From Shewanella sp. ANA-3 (GTDB taxonomy: Bacteria > Pseudomonadota > Gammaproteobacteria > Enterobacterales > Shewanellaceae), in NCBI RefSeq assembly GCF_000203935.1, contig NC_008577.1, positions 744,001-808,000 on the forward strand: DNA of 64,000 nt, read 5' to 3'. A program made the position numbers and the translations under genes. The notes under the pieces are model-generated. The model saw only the letters and a program-made list of their open reading frames with translations, was not told where the DNA came from and made no database searches. This document shows positions 10,901 through 19,014 of the stretch, in pieces (the first letter of the stretch is position 1; the number at the start of each line of letters is the position of its first letter).

Positions 10901-11630
10901 GGGACGGATCTTCGGTGTCGACTTAACCGCCTTCTACGATGTGCTTGCCGATATCGACCGTCGCATCGCCTCCCAAAGTGCGCGCATTACCCGCGAAGTG
11001 GGCGAGGAGTTATTCCTCGATGGCGTATCCGAATCTGCGGTACGTATTCGCTCTAAGATCAGTGAATTAGAGTTTTGGCCTGAGCTTGAACAGTTCGTTA
11101 AAGCCTTCAAACAATGGAAGGCCGACGGCTTTAATGGTCTGCCCGATGAGGAATATACCAACAGCATGCGCCGCGCCTTAGACATTATTGGCCGCGCGGC
11201 CTTAACCGGTGGCATTGCTAAGTTGCTGGAAATCGAACTGCGCCTCAAAGAGGGCAATAGCGACCTGATTATCCGCACCGACAGACAGCTGAACGAATCC
11301 TCGAGCCACGGTATGGCTTACTTGATCCTGTGTAAGTTCCTGTTGGCATTCACGCGCTTGTTACGTGGCCGTGCCGATGTGACCATTCACTGGCCGATCG
11401 ACGAGCTGGGCACGCTGCACCACACCAACGTGAAGAAGATTTTCGATGCCTGTGGTAACAACAATATCAGCGTGTTAGGCGCTTTCCCGAACCCAGAGTC
11501 AGAAGTGCTGAACCTGTTCGAGAACCGTTACATTATTAATAAACAAACTAAGAAGTTGCAGGTGGTGAAGCCCAAAGCCAATCCGATTGCCGATATGTTG
11601 AGTAAACGCCTGAGCAAGGAGGCCATCTAA
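7959..11630 (+). CDS. SMC-like ATPase of a MksBEFG/Wadjet-type complex (MksB/JetC-like)
   Basis: 1,223-residue ATPase of the MukB/MksB/JetC kind, the motor that would extrude and compact DNA. Walker A is GTNASGKTT at residues 30–38. Residues of about 250–520 and 600–900 are rich in Glu, Lys, Arg, Ala and Leu in long heptad-like runs (coiled coils) around a less charged hinge-like part near 540–600. A signature-like SSSHGMAYL sits near 1114 and a Walker B with IDELG near 1147. It is first in a four-gene operon and overlaps the next gene by one base. The family call rests on architecture plus the three partners; it is too divergent for me to name a subtype. Confidence 0.8.
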   Translation: MPSLIRIVLIDTHLPGVVELALNGHTNICGTNASGKTTLQRLVPVFYGEYPSRVVPSTRDSFERWYLPHDSSYIIYEYQKADGLLYQAVLASAGDGKGVNYRFIGKGFELSDYIKTQNGDTILCHTMAELGRELKRQGVATTNLLNTREYRAIIQNDRTLLSTGSNRSELRAYAHQFALCEGEHSLRHIEKLAKAVHSKEGKMETVKSMIAAILEEDGVNPPSSRLNPQRVEAWIRESQLIQGFEVIRPEFEKLEQEFNQLLSAEMRLSSLSRGYRNDETLEADRLEIQQTLSKELNLKLRMLDDEWKEVRDELNLDLSAAKGDVAKCEYELDAIEDQHGAFLDANIEQAKADLDMLPNWRADMENLSERHKLQTEKHQDIEAAYNARRSKIGEQLNRELEGLHAEQDKQREARDKQREVARADLDALEAQWRSQMDAGKASFSEQEYQFKLNAAELKLRVDGVTYTEEEKLSLAIFDERIHRADEEQESCNAKVERLTGEERKLRAKRDQANEALRIASLRVNERQTALDELHHMLFPQSHTLLEFLRKEAQGWEQSLGKVIAPELLHRTDLHPTVTGESDTVFGVHLDLKAIDVPEYAASEQELRIRLSKAEEALQSAQELQAEAESQLVAINGELDKLSRELTFARTAYKNSRDDLRRLFDEKRSEQDKINKALAERKAFAQQRLTQLDGELKQLKHQHQLWLEEQKEQALEARMEKQAYWQEVIGALDNQLGQIKATIDARRESAKAEQKACETWYKNELKSRGVDEDNILKLKQQIRELETKISRAEQRRSEVLRFDDWYQHTWLIRKPKLQTQLSDVKRAASEIDQQLKAKTQEVKTRRQQLETERKASDAAQIEASENLTKLRAVMRKLAELKLPANNEEAQGSLGERLRQGEDLLLKRDYLMGSVKQYVEHFDSVIASKSGSGLAETWERAREESSFINDKGIRLLDYRKLVPQLEQLLNVMVPQSIMALREQGRIFGVDLTAFYDVLADIDRRIASQSARITREVGEELFLDGVSESAVRIRSKISELEFWPELEQFVKAFKQWKADGFNGLPDEEYTNSMRRALDIIGRAALTGGIAKLLEIELRLKEGNSDLIIRTDRQLNESSSHGMAYLILCKFLLAFTRLLRGRADVTIHWPIDELGTLHHTNVKKIFDACGNNNISVLGAFPNPESEVLNLFENRYIINKQTKKLQVVKPKANPIADMLSKRLSKEAI

Positions 11631-12295
11631 TGAGTGCTGCCATGAATGAGTCAAACCAAACCGTATTAGTCGGCACGGGCGCCATTATCGAACTCTTGCT
11701 AAAAGGTGAGTTTATTTGCCGCACCACCAATGAAGATGGCTGGCGCGCATTGAAAAATAACAGCACCCGCGAGCGGGTCGAGGCTTATTTGAATCAAATC
11801 AATCGCACCGTGGCTTCGGCCGCCGAGGGCGATGTGTTTTTCTGCGGTTATTTGCAGTTAGGCGAAAGTGAGCGCAAGGTGATTTCATCACAGTTTAAGG
11901 ATATTTGTCAGGCACTTATCCCTATGGTGGAGTGGCTGGTATTAGTGCAGGAAGCCAGCGGCCAAGATGCCCCCCTAAGCGAAGGCGCGCCAGTACGTTT
12001 AACTGAGTTGCAAAGCCGAATTGAAGATACGCCCGCGTTTCGTGAGCAGTTGGCCAAACTCAGCCAATACCGCTTATTCGGTTCAACCAGTACCAATAGC
12101 GATGCGCAAATTAAGTTAGTGTTCAAGCGTTTAGTGGAGCTTGGTTATCTGGTGCGCCCTAACGTGGAAAAACAAATTTATATCGCCACCGGCAAGCTGG
12201 ATTACCTGTACGAAGTGATCCGCTTTATCGACGAGACCGAAGGCCTCAGCCTTGAAGCGCAGGCGGAAACGGCGACGCAGCGGGATTTACTATGA
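11630..12295 (+). CDS. MukE/MksE-like (JetB-like) winged-helix subunit
   Basis: 221-residue soluble protein sitting between the SMC ATPase and the kleisin-like gene, the place and size expected for a MksE/JetB (DUF4194-like) subunit. The C-terminal third reads as winged-helix (SDAQIKLVFKRLVELGYLVRPNVEKQIYIATG, split here at YLV), and the chain has no membrane segments or signal. TAATG coupling joins it to the ATPase gene. Assignment is mainly from context and size, with moderate support from the winged-helix pattern. Confidence 0.7.
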   Translation: MSAAMNESNQTVLVGTGAIIELLLKGEFICRTTNEDGWRALKNNSTRERVEAYLNQINRTVASAAEGDVFFCGYLQLGESERKVISSQFKDICQALIPMVEWLVLVQEASGQDAPLSEGAPVRLTELQSRIEDTPAFREQLAKLSQYRLFGSTSTNSDAQIKLVFKRLVELGYLVRPNVEKQIYIATGKLDYLYEVIRFIDETEGLSLEAQAETATQRDLL

Positions 12296-12337
12296 TGCCT
12301 TGGACGATAACGCACTGCATCAACCAAGGAGGTCGTG

Positions 12338-13558
12338 ATGAGCAGTAACTTACATCAGGCTGGGGTGAAGCTACTCAAGCAGTTAGGTCGCCATGCTGAC
12401 ATCATTATGGATGCCTATCTGGCTGGCTCACTCAAGGAAGAGAGCCATGATCCCGCCGTAGTTGAAAAACTCAAGCAGGCGGGGATTTTATGGCGCCCAG
12501 AGCCAGACCAAGAGCTGCGCCTTAAACGCTCGGTGCGTGCCTTGCTCGAAGAGGGCCTAAGTGATGAGCGCAATCGCCAAATCGACTCCAACGTCGGCTC
12601 GGCGCTCGCCACCATTAAGACCTTGGCCGACCACTATAAAGAAGCGCGCCACAGCTCAGATTACAGTGCCGCCGAGGCGTATCTGTCTGATTTAAGTGAG
12701 CATGTGTATAGCTTTGCCGACAGTTTACGTTACTCCATCCGCGTGTTGTGGGGACGCATCAACAACGAGTTCGGTTATGTCGGTACCATTAACGCTAAGA
12801 TCCGTGAAAACGAACTCGCCCAAAGCCAAGTGTCTGAATTGCTCAATGGCTTGGAGATGTTCCAGTTTAGCGAATTAGGTGAAATCGCCGGTGATATCCG
12901 TGAGCTGCGTAAGCTGCTGGTGACGACTTTGCAGGAAACCATGAGCGACTGCGCTCAGGAACTCAGTGTGGTGCAGGGCAGGTTGCTGGAACTTCTCGGC
13001 CGTTTTAGGCAAATTCGCGGCCGTACCCGCTTGCTTAAGGGCTGGTTACTGTACACCGATTTGCATCCGGATTATCGCCCTGCGGACCATGTGTCCCACA
13101 AGGAGATCCCGAGTCTTTTCAATCGCGCCGAAGTGCTGTTGGCCCCAGCGTCTGTGGATGTGCATAACGCCAGCCAAGAGTTTGAGCTGATGAACATCGT
13201 TGCCCATATCAAGGCGATTAGCCGTCAGGGCATAGTCGAAACGGTGCGCGAGCAGGATGTGGCCGTGCCGCTGACGCAGAATGAAGACTTTGATATTCCT
13301 GATAATCCACTCAAGCAAGCGGTCGACACTTACTTTGTCGATGTGATTGAGTCGGGCTTACGCCAGTCGGCGCTCGATTACTTAGCCGAAAAAGCCCTGC
13401 CATGGGATGCCGAAAGCTGGATTTATCAAGTGATTGGCGGCTACGAAGGTTTACCCGATGAGCATAAGGCTTACTTTGAGTTAGAACCCTTAGGCGAACC
13501 TCACCCCATCTACAGCGGTAACTTTATTATCCGCGATGTGGAATTATGGCTCGCCTAG
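12338..13558 (+). CDS. Kleisin-like MksF/JetA subunit
   Basis: 406-residue protein, mostly helical by composition, expected to bridge the two SMC heads. The ATG at 12338 is preferred to the GTG at 12335 because an AGGAGG ribosome site lies 5 nt before the ATG. N-terminal part looks like a winged-helix followed by helical middle regions (about residues 80–240) and a C-terminal winged domain. The stop overlaps the next gene by 13 nt. I recall relatives carrying the misleading label phosphoenolpyruvate carboxylase in databases; nothing here resembles that enzyme. Confidence 0.68.
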   Translation: MSSNLHQAGVKLLKQLGRHADIIMDAYLAGSLKEESHDPAVVEKLKQAGILWRPEPDQELRLKRSVRALLEEGLSDERNRQIDSNVGSALATIKTLADHYKEARHSSDYSAAEAYLSDLSEHVYSFADSLRYSIRVLWGRINNEFGYVGTINAKIRENELAQSQVSELLNGLEMFQFSELGEIAGDIRELRKLLVTTLQETMSDCAQELSVVQGRLLELLGRFRQIRGRTRLLKGWLLYTDLHPDYRPADHVSHKEIPSLFNRAEVLLAPASVDVHNASQEFELMNIVAHIKAISRQGIVETVREQDVAVPLTQNEDFDIPDNPLKQAVDTYFVDVIESGLRQSALDYLAEKALPWDAESWIYQVIGGYEGLPDEHKAYFELEPLGEPHPIYSGNFIIRDVELWLA

Positions 13559-14418
13559 GCAAGCAGCAGTTGCAACTCTTGGAGGGCGTTTATCTTAATC
13601 GCTCTCCAAGGGTAAAACTCAGCCCGAATTGGCGAACGATTTACCGCGAGTTAGAAGTGGGCGAGCTGGATGGCGCGGAAAAATATTTGTGTTTTGCGCC
13701 GCGAGATTTTGAGTTGCTGCGCAAAGGTGTATTGGCAAAAGAGGGCGTGGATTTACAGGCGCTGGACTTTAATCTAAACCGTATCGCCATGTCCGCCCAA
13801 AGCCAGAATGAAAAGCTGGCGAGCATCCGCCCCGAAGCCGAGTATGTTTTGTTGAAGTATCTCGGGTTTGACTCGCCTCCCATGGGGATGTCTACGCGCT
13901 CTTCGTTACGTATTCCCATAGATGAAGCGCAACAGCTTTGCCATGAGCTTAATGTTAACGCCATCTTAGTGATTGAAAACCTAGATATATTTGATGCCAT
14001 CACTCAAGCGCGCTTACCCGCCGAACTTAGCCGCGTTATGGTGATTTACCGTGGTAGCGGCCACCATTCCCCCATTGGTGTGCGACAGTTTTTACAGGCG
14101 ATGGCGGGTAAAGTGCCGATCATTGCCTTTACCGATCTCGACCCCGCTGGGCTGCAAATTGCCCATACCTTAACGGGCATGACCCATTGTATCGTGCCGC
14201 AGTTAGCGCTTTTTGCGCCCAACGAGTTACTCGCTATCCCACAGATTAATTCCGCTGATGATTTTGCCAAGCAAGCGCCTCAGGCTAAATATTTACAGTC
14301 AGCCGATTTAAAAAATTGGCGGCAATTAAGCCTTTGGTTAACTCAGCAACGCATTAGCATTAAACAGCAGCACCTGCTGGCGCATCGGCTTGAGCTAGTG
14401 CTACTGGCATATTGTTAG
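13546..14418 (+). CDS. Toprim-domain nuclease-like MksG/JetD subunit
   Basis: 290-residue protein with the layout of JetD/MksG, the DNA-cleaving subunit of Wadjet complexes. An N-terminal part of about 100 residues is followed by a Toprim fold: conserved Glu144 in LVIENLDIF and the DxD pair Asp197/Asp199 in AFTDLDPAGLQIA, related to the topoisomerase VI A/Spo11 catalytic centre. All three acidic residues are present, so activity is plausible. It overlaps the kleisin-like gene by 13 nt and ends the operon. The presence of this subunit favours plasmid defence over a housekeeping condensin. Confidence 0.75.
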   Translation: MARLGKQQLQLLEGVYLNRSPRVKLSPNWRTIYRELEVGELDGAEKYLCFAPRDFELLRKGVLAKEGVDLQALDFNLNRIAMSAQSQNEKLASIRPEAEYVLLKYLGFDSPPMGMSTRSSLRIPIDEAQQLCHELNVNAILVIENLDIFDAITQARLPAELSRVMVIYRGSGHHSPIGVRQFLQAMAGKVPIIAFTDLDPAGLQIAHTLTGMTHCIVPQLALFAPNELLAIPQINSADDFAKQAPQAKYLQSADLKNWRQLSLWLTQQRISIKQQHLLAHRLELVLLAYC

Positions 14419-14808
14419 TCGTTTCCCTTCCCCATCTCTCTGTAAATATCACTATTTGTAGTTTTAAATTCTAATTAAAATGTTTATTTGGTTTTTAAAT
14501 CTAGCGTTATTCATGCTTAATCGTTCAGTTGTGTTTATTTAGTTTAAATACTGTTTAAATTTTGATTTTTTAACTTGCACGTTAATAGCGTGATTATTAA
14601 TCGATAATTTTATTTTTAATAAAAATCAGCCAAATACAAATTTTTTGTGATGGGTTTGGCTTAATTGAAAATGAAATAAGTAAATTTATTCATTGAATTT
14701 ACTGCCAGCATGTTTCACTATCCCCGCCTGAACCGAAAAGGGAATGGCGATTTTGCTCATCAAGGAAGATGAAGAATAATAGATGAGCTATTTGGGGAAA
14801 CCATAAGC
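14419..14808. other. AT-rich intergenic region before the dicarboxylate symporter
   Basis: 390 bp, visibly AT-rich from about 14450 to 14700, with many runs of T and A and no convincing gene. It must hold the symporter promoter and the end of the SMC-like operon, but I see no clear intrinsic terminator after 14418 and no confident operator. Confidence 0.5.
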
Positions 14809-16059
14809 ATGATTAAATCACTTTCGACACGGATCTTTATCGGTCTGTTTGCGGGACTTATTCTTGGCACCTTAGTGCAATATTTTCTAAACGATATTGG
14901 CTTCTTTTCTGGCAATTTAGTCGAACTGGCTGGCGGCGTCGGTACCATGTTCGTCAATATGATCATGATGTTGGTCGTGCCTCTGGTGTTTGTCAGTATC
15001 GTTTGCGGCGTATGTGAGCTGCAGGACTTAAAAAGCTTTGGCCGCCTTGGCGGCAAAACCTTCGGCTTTTACATCGTTAATACCCTGGTCGCTATCTCAA
15101 CCGCCCTATTAGTCGTATTACTGCTCGACCCTGGTAAAGGCGTCGATATGAGCAGCACAGATGGTGTGGCCATTACCGCGACCGAACTCCCCAGCTTAAT
15201 GGCGTTGCTGATTGATATAGTGCCGCGCAACCCGGTGGCGGCTTTTATGTCGGGCAATATGCTGCAAGTGATCTTTATGGCACTGATGCTGGGTGGGGTG
15301 ATTAAATCCCTCGGCGAGCATGTGGCTGGCGCGGTACAAGGTTTTCAAACCGCCAATAAAATCATGATGAAACTGATTTCTGTGGTGATGAGCCTTGCGC
15401 CTTATGGCGTGTTTGCGCTGATGTTTAAGTTAGGCGCCACCTTAGATGCGGCGGTATTTATCAGTGTGCTCGAATATGTCGTGATCATTCTGGCGCTGTT
15501 ATTACTGTGGATTTTTGTGGTCTATCCGCTGGCGGTGGGGTTCTTCACACCGATTTCGGCCAAGAGCTTTCGCGAGAAAACCCAAGAGCAAGTGCTGTTT
15601 TCCCTGTCTACCGCCAGCTCTAATGCCACCATTCCTGTGACTATGCGCACCCTAACGGAAAAGCTTGGGGTGAATCGCGCCGTGGCAGGCTTTGGCGTGC
15701 CGCTTGGGGCGACCATGAATATGGGCGGCGTGGCAATTTATATCACGATTGCGATTTTCTTTGTCGCCAATGCTTTCGGCATGCCAATCACCAGCGAACA
15801 ATTGCCATCGCTGCTGTTTAGTATCTTCCTGTTATCCGTTGGCGCGGGTGGTGTACCCGGTGGCGGCATGGTGATGATTGGGGTATTAATCCATCAAATG
15901 GGTTTGCCGATTGAAGCCTTTGCGATTGTGGCCGCACTGGACCGTATCATCGACATGGTGCTGACCTCCTGCAACGTAGTGGGGGATACGGCGGTGTTGA
16001 CCATAGTCGACCAAACCGAAAAGACCCATCAAGTCGAGCTGGTCGATAGCGAGTCTTAA
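14809..16059 (+). CDS. Dicarboxylate/amino acid:cation symporter (DAACS family)
   Basis: 416-residue inner-membrane carrier that imports a C4-dicarboxylate or acidic amino acid with Na+ or H+. Hydrophobic helices fill the chain, and the family hallmarks are present: a serine-rich re-entrant loop (LSTASSNATIPVT), GATMNMGG, and the second hairpin VGAGGVPGGG. The start has GGGGAAACC upstream. It is a stand-alone unit closed by a terminator at 16071–16100. Substrate cannot be told from the sequence. Confidence 0.88.
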   Translation: MIKSLSTRIFIGLFAGLILGTLVQYFLNDIGFFSGNLVELAGGVGTMFVNMIMMLVVPLVFVSIVCGVCELQDLKSFGRLGGKTFGFYIVNTLVAISTALLVVLLLDPGKGVDMSSTDGVAITATELPSLMALLIDIVPRNPVAAFMSGNMLQVIFMALMLGGVIKSLGEHVAGAVQGFQTANKIMMKLISVVMSLAPYGVFALMFKLGATLDAAVFISVLEYVVIILALLLLWIFVVYPLAVGFFTPISAKSFREKTQEQVLFSLSTASSNATIPVTMRTLTEKLGVNRAVAGFGVPLGATMNMGGVAIYITIAIFFVANAFGMPITSEQLPSLLFSIFLLSVGAGGVPGGGMVMIGVLIHQMGLPIEAFAIVAALDRIIDMVLTSCNVVGDTAVLTIVDQTEKTHQVELVDSES

Positions 16060-16070
16060 ATCGCACAACT

Positions 16071-16100
16071 AAAAAAGCCACTGATTACAGTGGCTTTTTT
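16071..16100. terminator. Bidirectional intrinsic terminator after the symporter
   Basis: AAAAAAGCCACTG and CAGTGGCTTTTTT form a stem with A and T tracts on each side, so it can serve both the symporter and the convergent 16122 gene. Confidence 0.85.
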
Positions 16101-16121
16101 GTATCAGGACGAGACACGCCC

Positions 16122-16592
16122 TTACTGGCTACACTTCTGTTTTAGCTGGCTGACCGCTTCACTAAATCCCACGGCCACTAAGGTTGAGCTAGTGTATTTG
16201 CTTGAGCGAAACGAAACGGCCTCAAGGCTTAGTTCTTGAGTTTGTAGCTGAGCTAACGCCTGCCACAGATCGTCGTCAGCCTTTGGCAAACTGGTAAAGT
16301 TCATCAAGGTCGCGGTGCCGCGAAATTTCACACTGTGCTGCTTGTCGCTGCGAATAATTAGCACGCTTGGATCGCTACCAAATGCAAAGGATTCACCCAT
16401 AGTGACGTTTAAAATGGGTTGGGGTTCGCCAACGGAGCAGCTCAAGCTCAGCTTGAGGCCTTTATCAATAAAGTCGATGCTATGGCTTTTAGGGGCGGGT
16501 TCTGCGGTGTCTAAGCTTGTGGCTAAATCTTCCTTGGCATATGCGTAGCCTAAATGACTGACGAGCATGAGGGCCAGTAACTGTGTTTTCAC
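16122..16592 (-). CDS. Secreted protein of unknown function
   Basis: 156 residues beginning with a cleavable-looking signal peptide (MKTQLLALMLVSHLGYAYA). The mature part has two cysteines (SLSCSVGE and KQKCSQ at the very end), which could pair in the periplasm. I do not recognise a family. It stands alone, convergent with the symporter. Confidence 0.65.
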   Translation of the reverse strand: MKTQLLALMLVSHLGYAYAKEDLATSLDTAEPAPKSHSIDFIDKGLKLSLSCSVGEPQPILNVTMGESFAFGSDPSVLIIRSDKQHSVKFRGTATLMNFTSLPKADDDLWQALAQLQTQELSLEAVSFRSSKYTSSTLVAVGFSEAVSQLKQKCSQ

Positions 16593-16999
16593 TTTACTAC
16601 CTTGTTAATTGTGCGGACGAATACAGGTGATGATTTGTGTTGCTACATTGTCAAAATGTTGGCGATTATAAAGAATCTTGACGCATTTTAATAACCCTTT
16701 TGGGTTAATTGGTCTTGAATTTGATTCAAAAGGTTAGCCTTTGGTATCAAACGCCGTTTAGGTTAAGACTCGGGCTATTATCTCAAGCAATAATTTCAAT
16801 TCAAACATGCACTTATGCAATGCAGACTAAATTAATACCAAAGTGCGAGGCACAGTTTTTGTTCAGGAAATAAAAAAGCCACTATTATCAGTGGCTTGTT
16901 TTAATCTTTGGCACTCGGCATTGTTTGGCTATGGCGGGTTTAGTGACGCTTAGCACTCACTCTCAAACAGCAACGTCGCTTACGGGGCGATGTCGCTGT
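16593..16999. other. Intergenic region with two hairpins
   Basis: No gene is visible. It contains an intrinsic terminator at 16871–16902 and a second long hairpin at 16965–17000 that abuts the yqhA stop codon. The remainder includes the upstream region of the 16122 gene, with no operator I can support. Confidence 0.5.
16871..16902. terminator. Intrinsic terminator-like hairpin
   Basis: AAGCCAC (16876–16882) pairs with GTGGCTT (16891–16897), with A-rich and T-rich flanks. The stem shares the AGCCACT motif with the terminators at 16071 and 21225. Confidence 0.7.
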
Positions 17000-17000
17000 T
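16965..17000 (-). terminator. Hairpin at the end of the yqhA-like gene
   Basis: AACAGCAACGTCGC pairs with GCGATGTCGCTGTT apart from two positions that would be G-U in RNA. It starts immediately at the yqhA-like stop codon. No long T tract follows on the minus strand, so it may protect the 3' end or help termination. Confidence 0.45.
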
Positions 17001-17488
17001 TATTTACGAGTCATTTTATCCAAGTAGCCCATGGCAAATGCCGACACCACGAAGGTGATATGGATAAGCAAATACCACATGATTTTGTCGTTATCGATAT
17101 TCTTCACATCCATAAAGATTTTCAGCAGGTGGATAGACGAAATCGCCACAATGGACGCGGCCACTTTGTTTTTTAGTGAGCCAGAATCTAATTTACCCAA
17201 CCAGCTGAGCTTCTCACTGTCTTCGCCGACATCCAGCTGCGAGACAAAATTCTCGTAGCCAGAAAACATCACCATCACAATCAGACCGCCCACTAGGGTG
17301 ATATCAATCAAGGACAGGGTGACCAGCACCAGATCCACTTCGGTCATCTCAAAAATAATCGGCAGAATATGGAAGATCTCTTGGAAGAATTTAATGCCTA
17401 AACCCAACAACACTAGACTCAGCCCCAAGTAGATGGGCGCCATAATCCAGCGTGATGCGTACATTAGCCTTTCAAATATTTTTTCCAT
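17000..17488 (-). CDS. yqhA: UPF0114/YqhA-family membrane protein
   Basis: 162-residue inner-membrane protein with three or four hydrophobic segments ([31 protein letters not shown], and two near the C-terminus). The N-terminal [20 protein letters not shown] and the GYENFVS stretch are typical of the UPF0114 family. Function is not established. A single gene next to the repeat-flanked island, probably the core gene on the left side of the insertion. Confidence 0.8.
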
Positions 17489-17640
17489 ATGGAGTAAATC
17501 CTTAGTGGTTAAAGCTTAATAATCGAATCTATGAAGCCAAAACAATAACATACTGGGTTAACGCCGCGCTATCGGCCAATCGCAAAGGCGTGAGGTATAT
17601 GCAGCTAAGCTCAAGTTGCGAGCATAGCAGATTTGGTTTT

Positions 17641-17685
17641 GCGGCCTTACGGCCAAGTGAGTTAGGTTAGTGGGGTTTCACCCGC
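17641..17685 (+). repeat. Partial tandem copy of the island-flanking repeat
   Basis: The segment starts with GCGGCCTTACGGCC and ends with GTGGGGTTTCACCC, matching the first ~45 bp of the full repeat that begins 72 bp downstream at 17713. Confidence 0.65.
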
Positions 17686-17712
17686 ACCTGATTATGCTGA
17701 TGTTTAGTCATT

Positions 17713-17972
17713 GCGGCCTTACGGCCGAGGTGAATCAAAGTCGTGGGGCTTCACCCCACACCCGACCAAGGAGGACTGCTCGTCCTATCCTCCTTGGATG
17801 CTCCAAGACGCCCCAACGGAGTTGAAAGCCCCTTGGGCTCATAGCCAAATTTGCTATCGCTTCCGAAGGATGCATCCCTGCACCTGCGAAAGCTAGCTTG
17901 CCATCCATGGCAAGTCTCACGCAATTTGTCTATTCGCCCTGCGGCAACTCCGAGGGGAGGGTGAACTTCTGT
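17713..17972 (+). repeat. Island-flanking repeat, left copy (direct orientation)
   Basis: About 260 bp. Blocks shared with the right copy, in the same order: GCGGCCTTACGGCCGAGG, AATCAAAGTCGTGGGGCTTC, ACCAAGGAGGACTGCTCGTC, TTGGATGCTCCAAGACGCCC, ACGGAGTTGAAAGCCCCTTG, CCCTGCGGCAACTCCGAGGG and AACTTCTGT. Several blocks contain short palindromes. The stretches between blocks differ from the other copy. It looks like a modular interspersed repeat rather than coding DNA. Confidence 0.8.
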
Positions 17973-18021
17973 GGCCTTGGCGTTGTTTGTTAATCTGAAA
18001 AGTGTTGTGCTTGCTTTATCT

Positions 18022-19014
18022 CTAAATCAGCTCTTGAACGATCTCACCACGTAATGCTCGATTACTACGATTATTACTACCTTGTAATGCTGACTTATAA
18101 TATTTCTCGGCCACTTCATCATTAATTTCTTCAGCTGCAGCTTTATCTACACGATCATAGAAGTCATCAAGATTACAACGCAAGTTAGCAATATTTATGC
18201 TTTTACCTAATTTATAAATAGCTTTATGAATTTCGATAAATAGAGTGAAAAAATCAGCTTTCTTTAGGGAGCGAGAATCTGAAGGGAAATTCAATTGTGT
18301 GATAGTTTTTAGAACTTCATCAATTTGAGAGTTGTACTTTTCTTTTTCATCAAAAAACTCGTTGTACCGTTCAAGGTAGGATTCAATTTCCCCATCACGA
18401 TTAAAGTATGTGCTCATCATTGTTACAATTAAAGCTAAGCAATACCTAGTATCGTTCATACGTTTTATGTCTGTTGTATTAAAAATTTTGTGCTGATCAA
18501 AAAAATCCTTCTGAGACATATCCTCTGCAAATTTTTTTAACTCGCCGCCATATCTAGCATTATGAATTTCCATGGCATTCAATCCGTAACTAGTTGAGTT
18601 AATCCTTTGGAATATTTCTTTTATGTCTTCTATGGGTTTATTTCCAAGATCTCTAACTACAACTTCATATTCGAGAAACTCTATTTGCTTAGCTTCTTCA
18701 AGCTCAGCATAACTAGGCACATTAGCTGGTAGTTTTAAATCTGGTGAATCTTTAAAATACTGATAAAGAGTTGTAATTCTTTGCTGGCCATCAACAAGAA
18801 GCTCGCAGCCTTCACCGGTTTTTGGGTCTACGTTTCCTGCTGCAATATATATTTCAGGGAACGGATATCCTTCAAGTACTGTTTTTACAAACTCAACTTT
18901 ATCTTTATTTGACCAAACTAACCTACGCTGAAATTCCGGCTGAGGAACTAATATTTCTTTACTTATTGCTGTTAATAAAACTCGAAGTCTTCTGTTTGTT
19001 GCTGATGTATTCAT
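18022..19014 (-). CDS. DUF262-family protein
   Basis: 330 residues with the ParB/sulfiredoxin-like DUF262 fold: an N-terminal PEFQRRLVWS segment, LEGYPFPEIYI, and the family signature VDGQQRITTLYQYF near residue 75. DUF262 is the N-terminal domain of GmrS/GmrSD-type modification-dependent nucleases; here no HNH (DUF1524) motif follows, and the C-terminal half is helical and charged. It overlaps the upstream nucleotidyltransferase gene by ATGA, suggesting a two-protein unit. Base composition is far more AT-rich than neighbouring core genes, a sign of transfer. Role in defence is inferred. Confidence 0.78.
   Translation of the reverse strand: MNTSATNRRLRVLLTAISKEILVPQPEFQRRLVWSNKDKVEFVKTVLEGYPFPEIYIAAGNVDPKTGEGCELLVDGQQRITTLYQYFKDSPDLKLPANVPSYAELEEAKQIEFLEYEVVVRDLGNKPIEDIKEIFQRINSTSYGLNAMEIHNARYGGELKKFAEDMSQKDFFDQHKIFNTTDIKRMNDTRYCLALIVTMMSTYFNRDGEIESYLERYNEFFDEKEKYNSQIDEVLKTITQLNFPSDSRSLKKADFFTLFIEIHKAIYKLGKSINIANLRCNLDDFYDRVDKAAAEEINDEVAEKYYKSALQGSNNRSNRALRGEIVQELI

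Noticed and set aside
12338..13558. Phosphoenolpyruvate carboxylase
   Set aside because: The size (406 residues) and context do not fit, and no carboxylase motif is visible; the kleisin role fits the operon.
17711..17920. Short frames inside the left repeat
   Set aside because: Both strands are open by chance in GC-rich palindromic repeat sequence; the right copy changes the same frames.
18022..19014. Complete GmrSD-type nuclease
   Set aside because: The DUF1524/HNH half is not present; only the DUF262 part can be supported.
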